Assembly (NCBI GenBank): GCA_963693315.1 | Contig: OY856188.1 | Span: 197,116,379-197,180,378 of the forward strand | Reading direction: 5' to 3' | DNA: 64,000 nt | DNA from: Diogma glabrata | Lineage: Eukaryota; Arthropoda; Insecta; Diptera; Cylindrotomidae | Shown: piece after piece, positions 31,254 to 45,500 of the stretch | Layout: every line of letters begins with the position of its first letter | Position numbering within the stretch: position 1 is the stretch's first letter | The notes under the pieces: generated by a model | Databases searched by the model: none | The model's input: the letters and a program-made list of their open reading frames with translations, nothing else | Told to the model about the DNA's origin: nothing | Made by a program: the position numbers and the translations under genes

Positions 31254-34200
31254 TTGATATTTGAGTTATTTCATATTTTTGATATATTGATATATTCATT
31301 TATTTCGATGCCAAGACTACGTCGTAAACGTCGTTTGGATGTGAGTGGTACATCGAGTCGTCGGAATAAAAGAGATTATATGCGTAATATGCGTAATAAT
31401 GTTGATTTTATGAATGATGAAATGAATGGTAATAATGATGGAATGAATGCTGAAGCTGATGTTGTTGTGAATGATGAAGTGAATGTTGATGATATGAATG
31501 GTGTCATGAACGGTGTCATGAATGGTGTCATGAATGTTGCGAATGATTTAGAATTGAATGTGGTGAATGATGAAATTCCCTTTGTAATTTTGAGAGATTC
31601 GTTCAAGTGTGCTTTGAATGTGATTCCAGGTAACTTTGATTCGTATGTTTGTGGTGCTTTGGATATGAGTTGTCATTTTTGTCATGCCAAACATTTTGCA
31701 AGAGAAGTTACTTCAAATAATAATGAAGCGTTTTCTTTGTGTTGCCATAAAGGCAAAGTCAATTTACCTCCTCTTTCTGAAAATGCATTTTTCTCTAATA
31801 TTTTCGAAGGATTGAATTCAAATGATAATGCTATAAAAAAACGTTCTAAAGGTTTTCTTTCAAATATTCGTTCCTATAATTCGGCATTTGCAATGATCAG
31901 TTCTGAATGTAATATAGCGGATTCTACTGCACGTGGTATTTATCATTTTAAAATTCATAATATTTTTTATCATCGTACTGGTGCTTTAATTCCTGCTTAT
32001 GGTCGACCTCCAATGTATGCACAATTATATTTTTATGATGTTGATACTGCTGCTAATATGAGAATGAATAGAAATACCAATGTATGTGAAATTTTTCTAA
32101 TGCGTGAGATAGGTTTTGAGTTAGATCGTGTGAATCCTTTTGTTCGTTCTTTCAAATCAATGCATGAATTTTGTGAAAGACCTGAGAATGTTACTGCTGA
32201 TGTGTCAATGGTTATAAAAGTTAACAGAGAATGTGATATTCGTCGTTTTAATGATGCTGTTCAAACTGATGTGGCTGCTATTTTTAAAAATGATGATGGT
32301 GAACCACCTTTTGAAAGAAATATGATTGTTTTTTCAAAAAATGCAAATGAAATTCGTTCTGTTTCTGTCCTTGATTCTTCTTTGGATCCTTTAGCTTATC
32401 CTTTGTTGTTTCCAAATGGTGATACTGGGTGGCACGTTAATATTCCACATAATTTAGTTTCAACTTCACGTGCTAATGTGTCACGTACAAAAGTTACAAT
32501 GTTGCAATATGCATCTTATCGCCTTGCTATACGTGATGGTTTTAGTCTTTTGCATCGTTCTCAAAAATTATTTCTTCAATGGATTGTTGATATGTATGTT
32601 CGTATCGAAGGTACACGGCTTCATTACATTCGTTCAAATCAATCTGCTCTTCGTGCTGATTTGTACAATAATTTAACAGATTTCTTGCATCAAAATCGCA
32701 ATGGCGATGATAATATGCAAGTAGTTGGTCGTAAAGTAATTTTGCCATCTTCTTTCACCGGTTCACCACGTAACATGTATCAAAATTACTTGGATGCAAT
32801 GTCTATTGTACAACATTTCGGTAAACCTTCTTTATTTATAACAATGACATGTAATCCTCAATGGCCAGAAATTGTTGATAATTTGAGTAATTATGAGTCT
32901 TCGAATTTTCGTCCTGATATTGTTGTGCGTGTGTTTAAAGTGAAACTTAAAGAGCTCATAGATTGTTTAATGAAAAAAAAGATTTTCGGTTCTGTCAAAG
33001 CACTTATATATACCATTGAATTTCAAAAACGTGGTCTTCCGCATGCCCATATTTTGTTAAATTTATCAGATGAAGATAGAATTGATGGAAATGAAATGAT
33101 TAATAAATTTGTATGTACTGAAATCCCTGATCCCATTCTTTTTCCTAAATTACATGAATATGTGAAACGTCATATGATGCATGGACCATGTGGTGCTCTA
33201 AATCCCAATTCTGTTTGTATGAGAGATGGTAAATGTAGTAAGAATTTTCCAAAACCTTTTTCTGAAAATACTAAAGAATCTGTGAATGGTTATCCTTTGT
33301 ATCGTCGACGTGATAATGGTATGAGTGTTGATGTACGTGGTGCATCTCTTGATAATAGATATGTTGTTCCATATAATCCTTATCTTGCAAAATTCAATTG
33401 TCATATTAACGTTGAAATATGTACGACTGTTAAAAGTGTGAAATATGTTTACAAGTATGTATATAAAGGGTATGATTCTGCCAATGTTGAATTGAGAGTG
33501 AATGGAGAGAATGCAGTGAATAATGATGATGCGATTGTGGGAAATGAAATTCAAGATTTTTTGAATGGACGGTATGTTAGTTCGACTGAAGCTGCTTGGC
33601 GCATATTTGAATTTCCAATGCATTTTCAATCTCATACAATTATTCGACTTGATTGTCATTTGCCTAATAGACAAAATGTTTATATCAGGAATGGTAATGT
33701 GGCTGGTGCAGTCGCAAATGTATCAAGAACAAAATTGTTAGCATTTTTCCATTTGAATTCCATTGATAATTTAGCTAATGAGTTTTTGTATACAGAATTA
33801 CCATTACATTATGTTTGGCATGATCAAAGTAAATCGTGGAAAAGAAGACAACGTGGGGCTGATAAAGTTGTTGCTCGATTATATATGGTTTCTCCAAAAG
33901 ATATAGAATTGTTTCATATGCGTTTACTTCTGTTGCATGTTCGTGGTCCAAAATCTTTTTCTGATCTACGTATGTATGAAGGTGTTGAGTACCCTACTTT
34001 TGTTGCAGCATGTGAAGCTCGAGGTATTGCAACAAATGATAATGAATGGCGTGAATGTTTACTTGAAGCTTCAGAAATTCAATCACCAAAACAGTTTCGT
34101 CAATTATTTGCATTTATCTGTGGTTTGAATGTTCCTCCGAATGCTTTAGCTTTATGGATTGAATTTAGAAATAGTATGATTGAAGACTTTTTACGAAATT

Positions 34201-34701
34201 ACGATGAAGATGTGTCAATTAATCGAGCCTTGATTGAAATTAATGAAATTCTTCTTACACATAATACTTCATGTGGTGATCTTGGTCTTCCGATTCCACA
34301 ATATAACTTACAGATTGGCGATGTAGGTCATTTTGATATTGAAGAAGAAGCTATAGTTTTCGATAGAATGTATGAAAATGCAAATAATGAGCAACGTAGT
34401 GTGATTGATATTGTTTTGCGTGAAGCTCAATTCCATGATACTGGAAGTAATGTTTTTTTCTTGACAGCTCATGCAGGTTGTGGCAAAACTTTTGTTCAAA
34501 CGGCAATCATTCATAAATTTAATTCATTAAATCTTTCGTGTATTGTAACTGCCTTCAGTGGTATTGCATCAACTCTTTTGATTGGGGGGCGAACTTTGCA
34601 TAATGTTTTCAAATTACCAATTCCATTATTAGAGAATTCAATGCCAAATATAACTCCAAACAGTGTACATGGCACATATATTAATAATGCATCAATCATT
34701 A
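31254..34701 (+). CDS. Helitron Rep-helicase (RepHel), truncated in the helicase
   Basis: The open frame runs about 1,150 codons; MPRLRRKRRLD at 31308 is the likelier start because it gives the basic N-terminus usual for the family. After an Asn/Asp-rich low-complexity region comes the Helitron N-terminal domain (CHFCHAKHFAREV; RGIYHFKIHNIFYHRTGALI). The Rep nuclease follows, with the HUH motif in FQKRGLPHAHILLNL (33020-33065) and paired catalytic Tyr in YVYKYVYKGYD (33442-33475). The PIF1-type helicase starts with NEQRSVIDIVL and Walker A in AHAGCGKTF (about 34470), then AFSGIASTLL, and stops just before the Walker B box. The protein nicks, unwinds and rolls-circle-copies the element. The C-terminal helicase half is missing; the last residues come from the palindrome at 34702. 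Confidence 0.9.
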
Positions 34702-35175
34702 CTAGGAGGGCCCGGCGTGCTTCGCTACGCTTATAAATAAAGTTTTTGCGTAGACATTTTGTTGACGTAGAAGCAATGATTTCAAAAAGTGGTAATGAGA
34801 AATGCTACCATATAATTTTTAATTTTTCTTTTTAAATATATGAATGAAAAATAATCAGAACTCTAGCTGATCAGTTCGGATATATGAAAAATTAGCGAAG
34901 CTTACTTGAAAACTTATTTGATCGCTAATTTTTCATATGCTAATTTTTCATACGAAGCTTACTTGAAAACTTATTTGATCGCTAATTTTTCATATATCCG
35001 AACTGATCAGCTAGAGTTCTGATTATTTTTCATTCATATATTTAAAAAGAAAAATTAAAAATTATATGGTAGCATTTCTCATTACCACTTTTTGAAATCA
35101 TTGCTTCTACGTCAACAAAATGTCTACGCAAAAACTTTATTTATAAGCGTAGCGAAGCACGCCGGGCCCTCCTAG
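34702..35175. mobile_element. 474-bp foldback element with about 200-bp perfect arms
   Basis: Each arm starts CTAGGAGGGCCCGGCGTGC and I found no mismatch between the arms over roughly 195 bp. The centre holds a direct repeat containing 'cttgaaaacttatttgatcg'. A TA lies on each side (34700-34701, 35176-35177), fitting a TA target duplication. The GC-rich tips stand out from the AT-rich host DNA. It ends the Helitron frame. Confidence 0.85.
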
Positions 35176-35540
35176 TACATATAATTATGTATTACTAGAA
35201 CAAAAGCAATTTTTTGTAATACTAATCCTGAACATGTTTTATAGATAAAAAGTTATTTGTGTACAGATGTCAATGCTCTTAGTTGGTTTTATTTGATTGA
35301 ATTGTTTCTAGATCTAGATATTTTTTGTTTTCTTAAGATTTTAGTTTTATAAAATAAAGTTCGGAATCGGTACAACGGTACAACAACAGGAATCGGTAAG
35401 TACAATTTTAGATTCTTTGTTGAAAGCACAATGTCCGATCTATTTCCGTAAGACAACAGCAATTTTGGTTAAAATTTAACACTCCTAAACAATAAAACTT
35501 TTCGAAGTTTCAAAACCGTCATCTTAATTTGACTAATTTT

Positions 35541-36180
35541 GATTACATGGATATCAAGAGCTTCCTTCCAGCAAAATTTTTGGTCAAACATTTCAAAATA
35601 AGTAAGAGGTTAACCTTTGTTTTTTAAAGTTCAGAGAAATGATTTGTCACAAATCGAGGTGATTGACATGCACTCTGAAAGGTGACATTAAACAGACACC
35701 GTGCTGAAGTTTGAGTTTAATGACTGCTTATTTTGATTAAATGGATCTCCAGAGGATCTTCCAGCATATTTTTTTCGACAAAAAATTACAAAATAAGTAA
35801 ATGCTTTTTGAAATCCAGAGAAATGACTTGTCGCAAATCGTTGTTGATGACATGCACACTGGAAGGTGACATCAAAACAGGCACCGTGCTGAAGTTTGAG
35901 CTTCATCGAACAACGGGTCTAGAAATGGCAGCATATTTATGGAATAAATTAGTTTTTAATGTTGAATTTGCGATTTCCTGGGGTTTTGTCGATTATTTTG
36001 ATCAGTTTTATTTAGTAATCATCTTATTTTGACTACTTTTGATTACATGAATATATCCAGAGAATCTTTATAGCAATTTTTTCAATTTTTTTTGTACAAA
36101 AATATCGATAAAAGCTTGCAAAATATGAAAACTGGATGCAGTTACGGAGACTCTCTACCAACTTAGCAAATACAAGAGAT
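35541..36180 (+). repeat. Imperfect tandem copies of the dispersed repeat seen at 27230
   Basis: Units begin 'gatta.atggat' at 35541, 35735 and 36041. Units 1 and 2 share 'agagaaatgatttgtcacaa'-like and 'caccgtgctgaagtttgag' blocks; unit 2 carries an extra segment with 'aacgggtctagaaatggcag' that also occurs at 27320. Confidence 0.6.
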
Positions 36181-36575
36181 TAACTTAAAAATAGATTACA
36201 AGTTTTTAGAATGAATGGGTCTTGTAAGTTCTTCTTTTGTTGAAACAAAAATTTCAGTTGTAGTTGCTATAAAACAATTTAAATCAGCATATTTCCTGTT
36301 CCATTCTTTTTGTTAAATAAAAGTACTTTTGAATGTAATTTAAAAAATTGACTTGTTGCGATAATAATTCATACAGCCATAATTATTGTTAAAAATATTT
36401 CAAGATTCATTTAAAAATATATAAAAAAATAAATAAATGTGTAAACGAGTTTTAAATATATATCTTACATAATTATTGCAGACAAAATACTTAATAAGTT
36501 TGGTTGAATTAAAGTACAAAAATAAAGTATTTTTATATTTGTTAGTTCTGTAAGAAATAGTGAAATTATGTTAAT
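36181..36575. other. AT-rich DNA downstream of TMEM245
   Basis: Nothing coding recognised. It should contain the TMEM245 3' UTR; TTTATT motifs (AATAAA on the minus strand) occur here. Confidence 0.35.
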
Positions 36576-39767
<3,192 letters not shown>

Positions 39768-40308
39768 TTTAATATTATATATTTTTAGGTTCAATTTAAA
39801 TACTTTTTGCAACTAATGTCACTCAAATCACAGAAAACTACTTTTATTTATATCCTAAACTAATGATACATTTTTATACACAATATAATGTGTTTGTTTG
39901 TTTATATTTAAAAATGACGTAAGATTAGTCGAATTATTTGAATGCGTCAGGGGTAGATATCATTTTCGACCACACAAGCAAAAATTTTCGACCACAAAGT
40001 TTTTGGTTTTGCTGAATTTTTGAGTGTCTACACGATCTAATTGCCGAAGGATAATCCTATATGATAACTTTAATTCTTAATAACTTAAAATTCTTAAAAT
40101 CATTAGGTTTGCAATGGAGGCTTTCGAAAAAAACTTTCGAAACTCAGCGCACAATTGGCAAAGTAAGCAAAACAAATACTACCAACAAAACAAAAATTGT
40201 TTAGCTTGAAAAACGTCAAAACGGTAAATAATTTAACGGTAAATGAAAATAAATAAACAATATGGGTAAGATGCATATTTTAAATTCTCATATATTCTTT
40301 TTAGTAAG

Positions 40309-40745
40309 TTGTTAAAATATTTCTTAATATCTCAAATAGATAATGAAACATCAGAATTCTATGAAATTTTAAAACTTCAACAGGAAATCGTATCATTACG
40401 TGTTTTTGGTCCCAAACTTTACGAGGACTACTTAAAAAAGGAGTTAAAGTTAATCAGAAAAAGATTGGTAAGTCTTTTGGATAATATTTAAGTAATTTGT
40501 TAAAATAAAATTTTTTAATTTAAGGAAAGTACGATCCCTTTTAATGATCCAGAATTTGTATTGAAAAAAAATTCAATAAAATTCGACGAGTACAAGATAA
40601 TTCCTGATGCTAATAAGGTAATAGTAAACAAGTTTTTATTTGAAAATAAAAGTACTATATATTTTAATTTTAGGTCAAAGAAATTGAACTTAAAGTTGCA
40701 ACTCTTGAAAAGTGTAGACTATTTTCTCAATACAGAGACGAATAA
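40309..40745 (+). CDS. Small spliced gene of unknown function (three 3' exons seen)
   Basis: Three exons join in phase 0: about 40309-40467 (TTG|GTAAGT donor), 40525-40617 (AAG|GTAATA) and 40674-40745 (TAA stop). They encode about 107 residues, a charged, helical, probably coiled-coil protein: SEFYEILKLQQEIVSLRVFG, KKELKLIRKRL, then ESTIPFNDPEFVLKK and a last exon VKEIELKVATLEKCRLFSQY. The consistent splice consensus and phases argue for a real gene. I do not recognise the family. The start exon is unresolved: an ATG at about 40114 opens a short frame ending at a GTAAGC donor in the wrong phase, and another ATG at 40262 abuts a GTAAGA. It is divergent from TMEM245 and convergent with PIG-H; its stop is 87 bp from the PIG-H stop. 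Confidence 0.6.
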
Positions 40746-40832
40746 AATTTTTGATGAATTATTTTGTAAAGCCATTGTAGACATTCCAAATTTGGTTTAA
40801 AGTTCTAAAACGAAAAAGAAAGTTTCTTAAAC

Positions 40833-41450
40833 TCATATAATCAAAGTAATTGGTTTAATGTTTATATTTACATCTAGAAGTGAAATTATTGGTTTTGTTT
40901 TAACAAGTTCGCCTTTCGTTAAAATTGCTAATATAAAAACAACTCTGAGCTGTAAATAGAATTTCAATTAGATCCCTTTAAAACTAATATTTTAAAGTTT
41001 TAAAACATTACATCCAAAAATACTTCATTGATTACAATATCCTTAATACTATTGGTAGATATCATAAAGTCATTTTTTCTGCCAAATGCAAATTCTGTGG
41101 ATGTTTGGATGGCAAATTTATTGATAAAACAAATACGTTCTAAAAGAAAAAATTGTACATACAAGCGTATTGATTTTAAATTAAAGTATACCTTTACCTA
41201 ATTTTACAAGTGTCACACATTTCAATATAAACCAAAATAATAATAGAAATAGGAATATAAATACATAGTATTTCTCGGCGCATAAAACTAAAATAATTAA
41301 TGGAACAAGGAGACAAACGTTTCTGATATTTGTATAAAAATGTATTTTATAACTTTGATTTGTCATTAAAATTGTTATGCAATTTTCTGACTCTTTTGTA
41401 ATGGATGCTTCAATTATATCTCCATCGATATTTTTAAATATTTTAGTCAT
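40833..41450 (-). CDS. PIGH: PIG-H, subunit of the GPI-GlcNAc transferase, three exons
   Basis: Exons on the minus strand are 41450-41192, 41139-41012 and 40949-40833, joining in phase to 167 residues (human protein 188). The N-terminal half has the two closely spaced hydrophobic segments (about residues 45-80) that form the membrane hairpin. Exon 2 carries the family signature STNSIKDIVINEVF, corresponding to the KDIVINEA motif of PIG-H, and exon 3 continues LRVVFILAIL. PIG-H is a cytosol-facing ER membrane subunit of the complex (with PIG-A, -C, -P, -Q, -Y) that adds GlcNAc to phosphatidylinositol, the first step of GPI-anchor synthesis. The short third exon ends 88 bp from the convergent gene's stop, so the two 3' UTRs probably overlap. 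Confidence 0.87.
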
Positions 41451-42532
41451 TTTAACATTTAAATATAGTTATCTTGAGAATCAGGAAATTGGGAAACCAA
41501 AAAAATTGTAAATAAATTTAATAAAAACATATTTGACAATGATTCTATTATAAATTTGTACTAGATTCTATGAAAAATGATTATCCAGACCATTCTATTA
41601 TATTAAGCCGGTGGTATGAAATCATTGATAAAACTAGAATATTTTAAAGGATATTACGAATGTTAGAGAATTTTGATCGATATCGTTCATCTAAACATAT
41701 TACACCTATTATTTTTCAAACTCCATTATATTTTATTTATAAATTATCCAGCCTAATCTGGCAATATTTTTCACAATAAAAAACTATTACAGATTTGTTT
41801 TCGTATTGTTAACAGCACTGCCAAAGCTTCGCGTTGTTATAATTTTTTTTAATATGGCGGACAAAATGTTGTGAAGATTTCGAGTGTACGTCAATAAAAA
41901 CGTTTAGGAAATGAAATAAAATATATTATTTATTTTGAAACAATATTAAGTAAATTAAGTGAATTATAACACATTTGAAGGAATATCGATATAATTAATA
42001 GCAAGAATTTGTTCTATCGTCTGACAAATAGTTTTTAAAAGTGAACCGAAAATCATTAAAAAAAATTTCGCTCGTTTGTTTTGTAAATACAATTTTAAAA
42101 ACTACATAGAAAAGTAAAAGGAATTTTTATATAAATAATCAATTGTTAAAGGTATGACTATTTAATTATTTCTTTTAATTTTTGAATACCATCCTTATTT
42201 TATCTTATTTTGATGAATTAAGTCTGTCCAAGAATTATTCTGAAATGCAATTTCTTGAAGATAGCGTCGATTAGAATTAATATTTATTTTTTCTGTATGG
42301 CTACAGAATGAAATTTTATATTTATTGTATAATTAAATTGTTATATTTATTTATAATTTAAGTTGTTTTCTTATTTTAGTTTTATATTTCTGAAATGTTC
42401 TATTGAAAATTATTTGTTTTTTTTTAATTGAAAAGAAGAGCATTCACTTTTCATCTTCAATAAAATTAAATAATAATAGAAGAACAAAAATTTTCAAAAA
42501 TTGGAAAAAGAAAAAGAAAACGATCAGTCAAG
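41451..42532. promoter_or_regulatory. Shared upstream region of PIG-H and PP4R3
   Basis: About 1.1 kb between two divergent start codons must contain both promoters and 5' UTRs. It is AT-rich; I see no confident TATA or initiator assignment and no coding frame. Confidence 0.4.
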
Positions 42533-45500
42533 ATGACAACTGATACCAGAAGACGAGTGAAACTGTATGCATTAAATGCAGACCGGCAATGGGATGATAG
42601 AGGAACAGGACATGTAACTTCGGTTTATGTGGAACGACTAAAAGGTTTGTTTTAAATTTGTATAAATTTTTTATTATCTAAATTGTTTTTTTTTTTCGTT
42701 GCTTATTAGGTATTTCGCTTGTTGTTCGTGCTGAAGCTGACGGTTCCTTGTTACTGGAAAGCAAAATTCAACCAGACACGGCTTATCAAAAACAACAAGA
42801 CACATTAATTGTTTGGTCCGAAGGAGATAATTTTGATCTAGCTCTTAGTTTTCAAGAAAAAGCTGGTTGCGATGAAATATGGGAGAAAATATGTCATGTA
42901 AGTATTGTATTCTTGTCTGATTTTGTTACTTAAATTAAAACTGGTTGTTATTAATTTAGGTACAGGGTAAAGATCCGTCCGTGGAGATAACACAAGATAT
43001 TGTGGAAGAGTCTGAAGATGAACGTTTTGAAGAAACGGCATTTTCGGCACCACCAATCGAGTTACCACCATGTGAGATAGCACGCTTGGAGGATATTTCT
43101 GAAATAATAGCCAGCGGTTTAACATCCCCTTTACGAAAAGAAAAACTAGCGTTAGCATTAGAGTCAGAAAACTATATTAAAAAACTTCTTGTCGTTTTTA
43201 ATAAATGTGAAGATGTTCAAAATATGGAAGCATTACATCATTTATTTGAGATATTTAAAAATATATTCTTATTAAATAAGAATGCACTATTTGATATAAT
43301 GTTCACCGAAGATACAATATTTGATGTGGTTGGCTGTTTAGAATATGATCCATCTAGCCCTCATCGTAAAAAGCATCGCCAATATTTAATGAGTTTGGCA
43401 AAATTTCGTGAAGCTATCCCAATTACAAATCGTGATCTTCTTGCAAAAATTCATCAAACATTTCGTGTTCAATATATACAAGACGTTGTTTTACCAACAC
43501 CATCAGTGTTTGAAGATAATATGCTAAACACACTATCAAGTTTTATTTTCTTTAATAAAGTTGAAATAGTTACATTAATACAGGAAGATGAAAGATTTTT
43601 AGTTGATATGTTCACATTACTAACAGATCCAAATACAAACGACATTAAACGTAGAGATATTGTTTTATTTCTAAAAGAATTTTGTAACTATGCACAAAAT
43701 TTACAGCCACCTGGTAAAGATTCATTTTACAAAACATTAAATTGCCTAGGAGTTTTATCTGCATTAGAATCAACATTGGCTATAAACGATAAGAAAACAA
43801 AACAAGCTTCAATAGATATTTTAACGGCAATTGTTGAATATTCTCCTTCAATTGTACGCGATTTTTCATTAGATCAAGCAAGGACAAACACAAGTGAAGT
43901 ATGGCATTTTATTTTTTTCCAAACTTTTATCGTTAATAATGTCACTTTTCTTTATTTAGGACAATATGTTAATCAATATAGCTATAAATGAGATGTTGAA
44001 TGATTCTGAACCAGAATTAGGCGGAGCTGTACAATTGATGGGTGTCATCAAAATTCTGATTGATCCTGAAAATATGGTGACATCATTAAATAAATCAGAA
44101 AAAACGGACTTCCTTAATTTATTTTATAAACATAGCATGTCTATGATAACATGTAAGTAGATTTTTATATACTTTTCATATTTTGGAGAGTGATCAAGAG
44201 TTAATCGATTCGAATTTAAATAAATTTCATACAAGAATTTAGATTAATTATTAATTTTCGTTTTAAGACTTAATTCTAAAAAATTATTTACGTTAAGTAG
44301 TTACCAAAATAAACCAGTTCAATGGCGAAAGTGTTGAACAGTTTTACAAATATTAAAGGATTACATACAAAGCTTAACTTTAGTATGTTAGTATAGGAAA
44401 CATTACAGTTCTAATATATTTTTTCCATAGTAACGAATATCAGTAGTAAACTTCCGGCTGTCCAACTCGAGTTCTTGTTTTTGTAAAAGTTTTACGTTTT
44501 AAAATCCGTTTGAAAAGATAAAAGGTTCAGATGAGTATCTTCAAATAAGTTCTGGAATTTAAGTAAGCGTGATGAATTATTTTCCTCCTACCTGACGTAC
44601 ACGCAAATGAAATAGCCATACAAAAAAAAATGAATTTTAGACCACCATCTTATTATATTTTTTTGGGCCGCTGAATTCGAATCAAACGTTCATCTAACTC
44701 CATCACCTCAGAATTTTTTTCCTTGGAGTTATGGTGCTCTGGGTTCATGGGCTTATTAGGTTGGGATATCATTGGGTCAAATGATTATGGGATTTGGTTG
44801 ATTGGATTTAGTGTTGGATGCTTGAGTCATATGGTTATATGTTTAATTGTTCAGAATATCGATTTTTTAGAGGTTATGAAACATTATGAAGTGATATGGT
44901 TAAATGGACGTCGGCTACGGATGCAGTAACCAAAACAACGTATAACAAACATGGTCTGACCGCTGGGAAGTGAAATTTTTATTGTGTGGCTGTGTAATGG
45001 ATCAACGAAAAATATAACATACCAGATTTAGTTTTAAAAAATGGCTCTAGTATCCATGATCAATAGGCCAATCATGCATTCAAGGTCACAGGGCCACTAA
45101 GATACTCAGGATATAATTTGAATTCCGGTGTTGCTTAACTAAAACAAGTTACACAAACGTGAAGCAATTAACACATTCTCTTTGACAACAATAACTCGAA
45201 GGAGTGCAAATTTATTCAAAATTGGTTAGTTAAAAAATAAATCTTTTATTCAATAACTTAAAAATTCAAAGTTGCTTAAATTAAATGTTAAAAATGTTGC
45301 GTATGCACATTAGACCAGAAATTGTTTAAAACTCTAAGAATACCCAAGTAACAAGAGTGAAGAATACTTGCCAAAAATGGATTTCTTTATACCGCGGTAA
45401 CATGCTCATAATATAACTAAAACACAACTGTATCATAATACAACCGTAACATAATACAACTGCAGAAATATGCTTATAAAATAACTTTAAGAGAGTACAT

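Noticed and set aside
33198..33674. 158-codon minus-strand frame
   Set aside because: Antisense shadow of the Helitron Rep domain.
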